A program made the translations under genes and the position numbers. Below the pieces are notes generated by a model. It saw only the letters and a list, made by a program, of their open reading frames with translations, did no database searches and was not told where the DNA came from. From Nitrospirae bacterium RBG_19FT_COMBO_42_15 (GTDB taxonomy: Bacteria; Nitrospirota; CAKKRA01; 9FT-COMBO-42-15), in the NCBI GenBank assembly GCA_001803815.1, contig MHEL01000093.1, forward strand, positions 1-8,388: a DNA stretch of 8,388 nt, written 5' to 3'. The stretch's first letter is position 1. Every line of letters begins with the position of its first letter. Of this stretch, positions 1-6,818 are shown piece after piece.

Positions 1-379
1 TAATCCTTTCCATAAAGCTTGTCTGGAGATTGATTACACCAATGGTATTTGCGCCCTTGTCATTGACATAGAGGTATTTACCGTCTGGTGTGCCATTCTT
101 GCTGCCTGCGTTTGTGCCTGAGAATACAGGCTCGTGCAGGTCAACGCCTACTAAGATATGCCTGTATGTCCTCATGCTCGGCTGTCCGATAATTGCAACT
201 GCGCCGTCTACACCACCAGCATTATACATCAACATTGGGTCCTGAAGTGGTGCATCATTTGGAGCTGCCTCTTCAACATGCCAATCTGGAGTTGCCCTTG
301 CTGCGAGGCTGACTGAAGGATTAATAGCAAGTCCAAGTAAAACAACTAACATAAAACTGTACATCATCATTTTTCTCAT
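1..379 (-). CDS. Sec-exported NosZ-like beta-propeller protein, N-terminal part
   Basis: This is a 5' fragment: 126 codons are visible and the gene runs off the low-coordinate edge. The ATG at 379-377 is chosen because AAAGGAGG sits 8 nt upstream. Residues 1-27 form a signal peptide with a basic start (MRK), a hydrophobic core and a likely cut after SLA (residue 26). There is no twin-arginine motif, so Sec export to the periplasm is expected. From about residue 50 the sequence follows the first propeller blade of nitrous oxide reductase as I remember it: a G-x-PSMR strand turn (65-70), then D-L-H-E-P-x-x-S-x-T (80-89), then DGKYLYVND (99-107) and a strand ending INLQT. NosZ reduces N2O to N2 at a CuZ cluster, and Sec-type signals are typical of clade II NosZ. 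Here the second His of the family's D-x-H-H-P motif is Glu83, and about four residues are inserted after Thr89. The CuA domain would lie outside the window. It could instead be a YVTN-type propeller of another function. The gene is secure; the NosZ relationship is moderate. Confidence 0.65.
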   Translation of the reverse strand, partial: MRKMMMYSFMLVVLLGLAINPSVSLAARATPDWHVEEAAPNDAPLQDPMLMYNAGGVDGAVAIIGQPSMRTYRHILVGVDLHEPVFSGTNAGSKNGTPDGKYLYVNDKGANTIGVINLQTSFMERI

Positions 380-579
380 TCCTTACTCCTCCTTTCTCAA
401 TTTACAACTATTGGCGGAAGGCATCAATTACCCAACGCCCCAAAAAAACAAAAGATTTTTTCCCCTATCATTTATATAAAACTGACAAGGGTCTATTCCC
501 CCTTTAGGAAAACCACCTCCCTTCCCTTATAAACCCTTATTGTAAATTTAGATATAATCTCCAACGTCTTAAAAGAGTG
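380..579 (-). other. Long 5' leader of the NosZ-like gene
   Basis: This is the stretch between the predicted transcription start and the ATG. In the sense of the transcript it carries purine-rich and G-rich runs (around 490-540) and an A/T-rich part (around 441-482). A weak 5-bp stem pairs 487-491 with 500-504. I see no open frame with a ribosome binding site, no recognised riboswitch core and no clean FNR-type site (TTGAT-N4-ATCAA). Its length would allow post-transcriptional control, but no specific element can be named. Confidence 0.35.
388..395 (-). promoter_or_regulatory. Strong Shine-Dalgarno site of the NosZ-like gene
   Basis: On the minus strand AAAGGAGG is followed by an 8-nt spacer and the ATG at 379. 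It is the best ribosome binding site in the window and fixes the start over the in-frame Met codons at positions 4-6 of the protein. Confidence 0.85.
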
Positions 580-585
580 TAGCAG

Positions 586-614
586 ATATTAAATTATTCA
601 ACTAAATTTGTCAA
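586..614 (-). promoter_or_regulatory. Sigma-70-type promoter for the NosZ-like gene
   Basis: Minus-strand reading gives a perfect -35 hexamer TTGACA (614-609), a 17-nt spacer and a -10 hexamer TAATAT (591-586, four of six matches). The surroundings are AT-rich. Transcription would start near 579, leaving a leader of about 200 nt before the ATG at 379. The site lies just past the stop codon of the preceding gene, so the NosZ-like gene is probably a separate transcription unit. Confidence 0.65.
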
Positions 615-686
615 GAAAAAAAGTTAATTCTTATTTCCAATATTATCAAATAGTTACAAGGCATATACTGCTTATCTTAACATCCA

Positions 687-2975
687 TTAATTATCTGTCC
701 TGTTTAAATACAAAAACCCAATAAATAAATAACAACCAGCGCTTATAAACTGGGCAGATGTAAACCCCGCTATTATTGCAGCTGCTACAGCTAAAACAGA
801 GCCGAGCACAGATGCAGCGCCATTAATACCCCACATCCATGGTATTAAGAATCCTTTTTCTTTCTGCTTTAACAGCCTTATGCCGGATGGAAACGGTATG
901 CCCAGCAAAAAACCGAGCGGCAGAACAAGCATTGCTGCTGCTATAACCTTGACTATAAATTCATAACCAATCAGAAAACCAAAAAGATATGACAATAGAA
1001 CGCTGTATAGAATAATTGCAGCGCCGATCATGAGTGAAAATATTCCTATCTTATAGCCTATCTCATTGCCCGAAAACCTGTTTGAATAAAAGCTGCCGAT
1101 AGACATGCCGATAAAAAGCGTGACCAAAAACACAGACATGGAAACCACAGGAGAGCCCAAAAATAGAATAAACCTCTGGATTAAAGATACCTCTAAAATC
1201 ATAAAGCCCGCGCCTAATAATAGAAAAAGCAATACAGGCCTTAAAAAATCAGCTCTTGAATTCCGCCCTCCTTTTTTAGCAGCTATAAATGGAAGAACAG
1301 CAATTAAAATACTAAGGATGATTGAGAGATAAAGAAGAAGCAGCACATTATCAGGCAGACCCTTTTCAAATTTATAAAAGAAGGGGCTCTCATCTGTTAC
1401 AGCAGAGATATCCTTGTCTGTTGCCTTAACTATCTTTTCTATTGAGACAGCGCCATCCGCAATCAGCAATAATGCCTTATTTACTGAATCATGCGCATTA
1501 ATCTTATTATACGGCATAAATACAATCCCGTCTCCAAAGCCGAGCCTCTGCATCTCTGCTATCCTTAACCTGATTTCATCCTCTGTGAATGCCTTTTTTC
1601 TTAAAACAAATAATGGCAGCTTGTCGCCGAAAAGGTATATATGCCTCATTGCTGAAGCATTGTCTATGCCGATCTTTTTCATTGCAGAGAGCGACAGCGA
1701 AACCATCCTTAATGCCATCATCTTATTATGCATCAATACAATAAGCTGGCCGTCATCTTTCATATGCCCAAGATAGTCAATTACAGACTCCTCTGTAAGA
1801 AGAAAACTTTCTGTTAATGCAAAACCCTCTATGCTCCTGCTGCTCTTTGTAACAGGGAGTGTAAGGATTATTGAATTATATTTATGATTTGACCTTTTAA
1901 CAAAGCTCCTTCCTTCATCAACCACAATATTTACATTACTGTAATTTGTATAAATACCGCCGTTATATTTTGAATAGTCCTTAACTATATCCACCAATTC
2001 CCTGTTCACCTCTACTGCTGTTATCTCCCTTATCCCTGCCATTAATGCAATCAGGACATCCCTGCCGCCGCCGCTGCCAATAATCAATGCGCTCTCCTTC
2101 TCGCTATCTTTAAGAAAAAGAAATGGAAAATATCCCGGAAAGGTATTTGGCATCTCTTTTACAATGCTGTCCGGATTTTTAATATCTCCATTAAAACGAT
2201 ACATGGGAGTCCCTGCTGTGCCGTCAACAAACAGCGTCATTACATCTGTTTCTTTTATATGCCTTGCGAGGTCCGTGCGGCCAAAGGCGCTCCATCTTGT
2301 TTCAATAATCTCGCCTCCCTTTTCAGGGTCTGCAATCAGCCTGTTTAAATCCTTAATCAGGTCATCGCCGACAGGCACCTCTTTGGCAAGCTGAAAAGAG
2401 AGGTTTATTATAAAAACAAATATAGTAATTCCAGTTAAAAAGGCAGGCAGGATAATTTTACGAGGGGGATGGGGGGATTTAAAAAATATCAAAGCAATGG
2501 ATGCCGTAATTGATGCAAACAAGGCGCTGTTTATTCCGCCGAATTTTCTTAGCAAAAAAAATGCTGCGGCCACACCTGCTGCTGCGCCGAATATATCTGC
2601 CGCATAGAGCCTTGAGCTCTCCTCTGGATAAAGCCTGAATATTACAGCAAGCAGGACGCCGGCGAAAAAGAACGGGACAAACATCAGAAACGCATAAAAA
2701 AAGATGTTTGATATATATGGAAGCCATGCCATTAAGATTATTGAAATGGGGATAAGAATTACAAATAAAGCACAGCTCGCTGTCAGATATTTATTGTCAT
2801 TTTCAGGCTTATCAGCAAGATAGTATGCTGCAAGACCGCCCATACCCAGACCGAACATGGCGGTAGAAAGAACAAGAAATACATAGTGATATGAAAGGAT
2901 TACTGAGCTTAACCTTGTAAAGGTTATCTCAAGCAAAAGGAGTGATGCGGAAAATAAAAAAACGCCGATTATCAT
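687..2975 (-). CDS. SpeE-like domain fused between two multi-helix membrane halves
   Basis: This is a 762-residue polytopic membrane protein. Residues 1-195 hold about seven hydrophobic helices, about 200-535 form a soluble domain, and 543-757 hold about seven more helices. The soluble domain has a spermidine-synthase or methyltransferase Rossmann core: GSGGGRD (300-306, nucleotide loop), EVN (322-324, ribose-binding acidic residue) and a VVDEGR strand end (351-356). Spermidine synthases normally carry a D-[ST]-x-D-P-like catalytic segment at the next strand, but here it reads LTLPVT (371-376), so aminopropyl transfer is doubtful. The C-terminal half has features typical of this fused membrane family: a ILEVSLIQR helix (593-601), IPFPSG (693-698) and GINGAASVLGS (716-726). 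The start ATG lies 5 nt after the stop of the binding-protein gene and has no clear Shine-Dalgarno, which fits translational coupling. The substrate and reaction are unknown. Annotators usually label such proteins 'spermidine synthase', which overstates what the sequence shows. Confidence 0.85.
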   Translation of the reverse strand: MIIGVFLFSASLLLLEITFTRLSSVILSYHYVFLVLSTAMFGLGMGGLAAYYLADKPENDNKYLTASCALFVILIPISIILMAWLPYISNIFFYAFLMFVPFFFAGVLLAVIFRLYPEESSRLYAADIFGAAAGVAAAFFLLRKFGGINSALFASITASIALIFFKSPHPPRKIILPAFLTGITIFVFIINLSFQLAKEVPVGDDLIKDLNRLIADPEKGGEIIETRWSAFGRTDLARHIKETDVMTLFVDGTAGTPMYRFNGDIKNPDSIVKEMPNTFPGYFPFLFLKDSEKESALIIGSGGGRDVLIALMAGIREITAVEVNRELVDIVKDYSKYNGGIYTNYSNVNIVVDEGRSFVKRSNHKYNSIILTLPVTKSSRSIEGFALTESFLLTEESVIDYLGHMKDDGQLIVLMHNKMMALRMVSLSLSAMKKIGIDNASAMRHIYLFGDKLPLFVLRKKAFTEDEIRLRIAEMQRLGFGDGIVFMPYNKINAHDSVNKALLLIADGAVSIEKIVKATDKDISAVTDESPFFYKFEKGLPDNVLLLLYLSIILSILIAVLPFIAAKKGGRNSRADFLRPVLLFLLLGAGFMILEVSLIQRFILFLGSPVVSMSVFLVTLFIGMSIGSFYSNRFSGNEIGYKIGIFSLMIGAAIILYSVLLSYLFGFLIGYEFIVKVIAAAMLVLPLGFLLGIPFPSGIRLLKQKEKGFLIPWMWGINGAASVLGSVLAVAAAIIAGFTSAQFISAGCYLFIGFLYLNRTDN

Positions 2976-2980
2976 TATAT

Positions 2981-4147
2981 CTATTTTTCATCAACAAGAT
3001 TGAATGAATAAGCGCTATCTTTCTTTTCAAGCCTGAAAACAAAAGGATGCTTAAGAGGCTCTCCGCCTATGCCAAAACTAATCGCGCCTGTTGCCCCGCG
3101 AAAACCCTTTAAGCTTAACATTGCCTCTCTGACCTTTATGGTGTCGGTTGTTTTTGCCTTTTTAACAGCCTCAGACAGCAGCATCACAGCATCATAAGCC
3201 AATGCCGCAGTAGCATCCGGATTCTCGCCCTTCTCTTTTTTATATAATTCAATAAACCCTGCCGCCTCCTTTGACTTGCTGTCAATGGCAAAACTGTTAT
3301 AAACAATAGTTCCAACAACTGAATCCTTGCCAATCTCCCATAACTCAGATGACATCAGGTCGCTGCCGCCGATAAGCGGCGCATTCAGACCCTGATTCCT
3401 TGCCTCTTCCACAATTTCTGCGCCTTCTTTAGAGCTTCCTGTATATATAATTGCGTCAATCTGCCCCTTGGATTTTTGTTTTATCTCAGCAAGAGCATCT
3501 TTATAGCCTGAATAACCGCTCCCTGTAAAAACCTCTGCAGCTACAACGGCTTTTTTATCAAAAACAGCCTTTTTAAAATACGCTGTAAGCTGGAGGGAAA
3601 AGTCATTTTCCACAGCAGTAATTATTGCATATCTTTTATAACCGAGCTTATCAGCACAATACGCAATTGTGCCCTCTGCCGCCAGATTATCAGGAAGGGA
3701 ATTCCTGAATATAAAATTACCGCTTCTGCCGAGCTTTCTTCTTGTGCCTGCTGTTATATACAGGGTCTTTGAATCATTTGCTGCAAATAAAGGCCCAAAG
3801 GATGACCAGCCTGTAGGCGCTGCAATAATCCCGATGACCTTATGCTCTTCTATTAATTTAATAGCAGCATTCACTGCGCCGCTCCTAGTGTTCTTGTCGT
3901 CGTAATTAAATAACTCTATCTTTTTACCGAGTATGCCGCCCTTTGAATTAATCTCTTTAACAGCCACTGATGCGCCTGCAAGTGTCTTTAAGCCGTAAAC
4001 AGCCTGCTCCCCTGTTTCAGGGCCGATTACTCCTATCCTCATCGGCCTCGGTTTGTCGGATTGCGCAAGGACAAAGGCGGGAAGAAAGATTAGAAGAAGC
4101 AAAGTTGTAATTGCTTTTAACATTGTTGATCTCTTTTCTGTCTTCAT
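2981..4147 (-). CDS. Branched-chain amino-acid-type ABC substrate-binding protein
   Basis: This is a 388-residue periplasmic binding protein of the LivJ / Peripla_BP_6 (type I fold) family, close to the family's usual size. A signal peptide covers residues 1-28 (KAITTLLLLI core, cut after VLA). The mature protein opens with the family's first strand and helix: RIGVIGPETG (37-46), then VAVKEINSKGGILG (61-74) and DDKNTRSGAVNAA (83-95). Other hallmarks are the ligand-site region APTGWSSFGP (110-119), FRNSLPDN (147-154), a second lobe from about 165, and the closing ALAYDAVMLL (315-324) and GATGAISF (351-358). The start follows GAAGGTT at a short spacing. An ATG at 4161-4159 is out of frame. No LivH, LivM, LivG or LivF homologue lies beside it, and its only close partner is the membrane protein 5 nt downstream. 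The ligand could be an amino acid, amide, urea or aromatic acid; the sequence alone does not decide. Confidence 0.9.
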   Translation of the reverse strand: MKTEKRSTMLKAITTLLLLIFLPAFVLAQSDKPRPMRIGVIGPETGEQAVYGLKTLAGASVAVKEINSKGGILGKKIELFNYDDKNTRSGAVNAAIKLIEEHKVIGIIAAPTGWSSFGPLFAANDSKTLYITAGTRRKLGRSGNFIFRNSLPDNLAAEGTIAYCADKLGYKRYAIITAVENDFSLQLTAYFKKAVFDKKAVVAAEVFTGSGYSGYKDALAEIKQKSKGQIDAIIYTGSSKEGAEIVEEARNQGLNAPLIGGSDLMSSELWEIGKDSVVGTIVYNSFAIDSKSKEAAGFIELYKKEKGENPDATAALAYDAVMLLSEAVKKAKTTDTIKVREAMLSLKGFRGATGAISFGIGGEPLKHPFVFRLEKKDSAYSFNLVDEK

Positions 4148-4201
4148 ATTTTAACCTTCATGGCAGGCAAAATACCTGTTCTCTCAGATTGTTTTATTCA
4201 T

Positions 4202-4326
4202 GTAGATTTAGCCAGAGGGGTCAGATGCAAGGCGGAGCAAAGCATTGCACCGCAGCATACAAGTAGTATGTGAGGATGCAAGGCTGAAGCGACAACGCCG
4301 CAGATGACCCCTATCGCTAAATCTAC
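4202..4326. repeat. 125-bp imperfect palindromic element (REP/MITE-like)
   Basis: The ends are inverted repeats of 22 bp, 4202-4223 and 4305-4326, matching at 20 of 22 positions. Each begins GTAGATTTAGC and finishes AGGGGTCA when read inward. At the centre CATAC (4256-4260) and GTATG (4266-4270) form a stem around a 5-nt loop, and this hairpin's midpoint (4263) nearly equals that of the whole element (4264). TTGCA (4245-4249) also pairs with TGCAA (4277-4281) in the same register. GATGCAAGGC occurs twice as a direct repeat (4224-4233, 4275-4284). There is no open frame. The pattern resembles dispersed intergenic palindromes I recall from Desulfobacterota and Nitrospirota genomes. It could shape the mRNA 3' end of the upstream operon. 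No T-run follows on the minus strand, so it is not a classical intrinsic terminator. Confidence 0.85.
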
Positions 4327-5276
4327 TGCTTCTCTACCATCTTCTTTGCATCCTCAGGAAATACATCTATAAACTCCTCTTCAAGGAGAAATACATTTGC
4401 AATGGATTCCCTCTTTGCATAAATGCCGCGCGGGTTCTTGCTCTTATCGCCAATCAGCAGAACCTGCGGCGGGTTTGCATCCCCTGACCAGACATTCAGC
4501 TTTATTATCGGCTTATCAAGGCCGTATTTCTTCAAATCCTTTGGGTCCTCTTCTATAAATGCCTGCGCCTTTGAATTCTTTACCTTATATAATATCTCCA
4601 TCAGCTTTGTAATATTCACAATCCCTTCAAAGGGCTCTGTAAGATGCCATTTCCCCTCAGCAGGCTGCTCCATAACAATCTTTTTATCACCCCTGATTAT
4701 GGCAACTCCCTTAGCCTTAGTCGGCTCAAAAGGAAGGATAGTCTTGTCCCTCAGATCATAGACATCCTTATCTGCCTCTGCGCGGATATCAGCATGAAGG
4801 CGGAATACACGGCTGTCATCAGAGATTATTGCAAAGGCAACATTCTGCGTCGGCCCCCTGTCGCCGAAAAATATGCTCTTTGTTTTTTTATCATTCTTCA
4901 GCTTAAAGCTTACTTCAAGGTACGGTTTATCAAGCCCGAATTCTGACAGCCTCTCCTTTGGCTGATTTTCAAACAGCACAGCATCAATCTTAGCCTTTAC
5001 CACGAACTTAAAGAATCTTTCAAAGACCTCCTTATCAGCGTCAGCCTTTATTGGTTTTAAAATATACCATCCCTTGCCGTCATTTTTACACTCTATTATT
5101 TTATCCCCTTTTTTAAAGGAGATATCTGTAACATCATCAGGCTCAAAAAGAAAAAGCTTTGCTGACTCTTCCCTCTTTTTCTCAATCTTCTCTTCTTCTT
5201 TTGTAAATACAATAAAGACGCCGGCGATAACAGCAAGAACCATCACCCAGAAGATAGTCTTCTTAAAGAAACTCAC
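4323..5276 (-). CDS. DUF4340 protein, membrane-anchored partner of the Gld-like ABC system
   Basis: This is a 317-residue protein with one N-terminal membrane helix (about 7-24), a charged Lys/Glu linker (25-40) and a long extracytoplasmic part, so it is probably anchored in the inner membrane and faces the periplasm. The soluble part is an internal duplication. Residues 70-163 and 210-303 share the order [GK]W-x-L-x-[KE]P, then an F-G-L-D-K-P or Y-G-L-D-K-P turn (113-118 and 251-256), then an FFGD or LIGD strand end and a final F-x-L strand. This is the DUF4340 pattern. The start codon is GTG, in a GTGA overlap with the stop of the GldG-like gene, and GGAGG lies 8 nt upstream. In other genomes DUF4340 proteins often follow GldG-like genes, which supports a role in the same complex, but no biochemical function is known to me. 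The stop TAG falls inside the right arm of the palindrome. Confidence 0.88.
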   Translation of the reverse strand: MSFFKKTIFWVMVLAVIAGVFIVFTKEEEKIEKKREESAKLFLFEPDDVTDISFKKGDKIIECKNDGKGWYILKPIKADADKEVFERFFKFVVKAKIDAVLFENQPKERLSEFGLDKPYLEVSFKLKNDKKTKSIFFGDRGPTQNVAFAIISDDSRVFRLHADIRAEADKDVYDLRDKTILPFEPTKAKGVAIIRGDKKIVMEQPAEGKWHLTEPFEGIVNITKLMEILYKVKNSKAQAFIEEDPKDLKKYGLDKPIIKLNVWSGDANPPQVLLIGDKSKNPRGIYAKRESIANVFLLEEEFIDVFPEDAKKMVEKQ

Positions 5277-6808
5277 TTCCTGAACCTCCGCCTGCTGTAA
5301 ATAACAAGACCTGCCGCTAAAACAAAGGTTGGAAGCACTACTACCGGCAGCCAGAATATCAGCCTCCCCTGCGTGGCTGTCAGCACAACAGGCGTTGCCT
5401 CGCTGTCCTTGCTCCTGATTGATATTAAATCCTCCTCCTCAGCAAGCCAGCTAACTGTATTTAAGAAAAGGTCTTTATTGCCTAATAAATTTAAATGCGT
5501 ATTATTTGCAAAACCGGAATTGCCAAAGACCACTATCCTCGCATATATCTTCTTTCCTGATTCATTTGCCTTTGCTGCCTCTACTGCTGTTACAGAGCCG
5601 ATGGTTATTGGCCCCTTCTTATCCTTCCCCTCCTGATACTCTGCCTTGCCAGCCTCTAATGTCTTTTTGTCTGTCTCTGCCCAGCTATACGAACCTGTCC
5701 TTATAATGGGATATGCGCCCTTTGAAAGGTCTTTATTCATATCTACTGAACGGGCAATAGGAAAAAGGGTTGCAAAATTAAATTCTTTTGTAAGCGGATG
5801 CTTATCATCATATTCAGTAACCACAGGGGTCAGGTAATTTGCCCCGTAAACCTGGCTCTGTTTGTCAATAATAACATCATCGCCTATCTTAAAACCGTAT
5901 TCAGACAGGAATGGAATAAGATTGTGCGCCCTTCCCGGGTCAATCATGATAAAAAGCTTCCCGCCCCTGTTGATATATCGTTTGAGTTTTTCTAATTCTG
6001 ATGATATAAAGTCCTTACTGGCTCCGCTGATTATAACAACAGATGCATCCTGAGGTATATCCTCTACATTTAAAAGGAGGAGATTCCTAATCTCATAGTT
6101 CTCCTTTTCTATTGCCTCTTTTGCAGCCTTATAACCGCCCTTCTGGAAATCAGCAATATCATTCTCGCCATGGCCTGTTACAAAGTAAACAGTCTTAACG
6201 CTGTCTCTTGTAACCTTTATTATGCCGTTTGTAATCCTCTCCTCAGACTCCATGCCAACAGTCTCCTGCCTCTTTCCTGATATAAGCAGGGTTGTCCTGT
6301 ATGACGATACGCCGTATTTTGCCGCAACTGTCGGCTTTCTGTCAGGGTCTACAAATTGATATTTGAAATTAGGCGAGTAATATGAATATTCAAGGAGGAT
6401 GTCCTCCATAGCCTGCCTTGTCCTCTCGTCCGCCCTGTAAAAGGCAATAGCCTCAATCTCCTTTTTCAGGGACTTTAGAATCTTTACAGTCTGAGCCGAA
6501 AGGGTGTAACGTTTTGTTGCGGTTAAGTCTAACCTTCTTTTGTATCTTGTAGATATAACGGCTATCAAGGCAATGACTGATATAAATATCAGGATCATTA
6601 TTGCCATATTCGCCCCGTACTTTGCCGAACGATTCAGGAGTACATCTCTGATCTTGGGGAAATTTATATAAAGGTATACAAGTATAAGCAGAAGACCGGT
6701 AAATATTAACGAGGCAGAAAACGTTGTTAATATGGTATTTATTGCAAATATAAGGGCTCCTGTTATAATCAGCAGCAGCCCGATAAGACCGATTAGATTG
6801 CTTAACAT
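5273..6808 (-). CDS. GldG-like ABC transporter auxiliary membrane protein
   Basis: This is a 511-residue protein of the GldG / 'ABC-type uncharacterized transport system' family. Three hydrophobic helices lie near the N terminus (about 5-24, 33-49, 67-87). They are followed by the family's junction RRLDLTATKRYTLSAQT (91-107), a large extracytoplasmic region (about 108-480) and a single C-terminal helix (about 483-504) ending in a basic tail. Within the soluble region, VYFVTGHGEND (207-217) and the GGKLFIMIDPGR strand (282-293) are typical of the family's Rossmann-like domain. The domain is structural or binding in nature; no catalytic residues are evident. Two extra N-terminal helices precede the helix usually found before the LDLT motif. 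The gene starts 10 nt after the permease stop, with a G-rich Shine-Dalgarno set rather far upstream (about 13 nt). It ends in the GTGA overlap with the DUF4340 gene. It very probably joins the ABC permease and ATPase in one complex. The substrate is unknown. Confidence 0.87.
   Translation of the reverse strand: MLSNLIGLIGLLLIITGALIFAINTILTTFSASLIFTGLLLILVYLYINFPKIRDVLLNRSAKYGANMAIMILIFISVIALIAVISTRYKRRLDLTATKRYTLSAQTVKILKSLKKEIEAIAFYRADERTRQAMEDILLEYSYYSPNFKYQFVDPDRKPTVAAKYGVSSYRTTLLISGKRQETVGMESEERITNGIIKVTRDSVKTVYFVTGHGENDIADFQKGGYKAAKEAIEKENYEIRNLLLLNVEDIPQDASVVIISGASKDFISSELEKLKRYINRGGKLFIMIDPGRAHNLIPFLSEYGFKIGDDVIIDKQSQVYGANYLTPVVTEYDDKHPLTKEFNFATLFPIARSVDMNKDLSKGAYPIIRTGSYSWAETDKKTLEAGKAEYQEGKDKKGPITIGSVTAVEAAKANESGKKIYARIVVFGNSGFANNTHLNLLGNKDLFLNTVSWLAEEEDLISIRSKDSEATPVVLTATQGRLIFWLPVVVLPTFVLAAGLVIYSRRRFRK
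5285..5289 (-). promoter_or_regulatory. Shine-Dalgarno site that decides the GTG start of the DUF4340 gene
   Basis: GGAGG on the minus strand is followed by 8 nt and then the GTG at 5276-5274. It lies inside the last codons of the GldG-like gene. It supports the GTG start and a 4-nt GTGA stop/start overlap, a usual sign of translational coupling. Confidence 0.75.
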
Positions 6809-6818
6809 ATCTTTTTTA

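Noticed and set aside
421..437. FNR/CRP-like operator (TTGGC...GCATCAA)
   Set aside because: The half-sites are 17 bp end to end instead of 14 and the left half does not match TTGAT. Its position inside the leader is also unsuitable.
610..686. Intrinsic terminator after the SpeE-like gene
   Set aside because: A T-run of seven is present on the minus strand (622-616), but no GC-rich stem precedes it.
1414..1776. Plus-strand open frame of 120 codons, and similar plus-strand frames throughout the window
   Set aside because: They lie antisense to well-supported minus-strand genes, have no ribosome binding sites or recognisable domains, and read as low-complexity shadows.
2479..2727. Alternative minus-strand frame of 82 codons
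   Set aside because: It lies inside the SpeE-like gene in another frame, with Cys/Arg-rich composition and no domain, so it is a shadow frame.
4148..4201. Promoter for the binding-protein gene
   Set aside because: A TATTTT sequence is present, but I find no matching -35 hexamer at the proper spacing. Expression may come from upstream or from within the palindrome.
4190..4326. Palindrome as a classical intrinsic terminator
   Set aside because: No T-run follows the stem on the minus strand (the sequence after the left arm reads ATGAATAAAAC), so Rho-independent termination is not supported.
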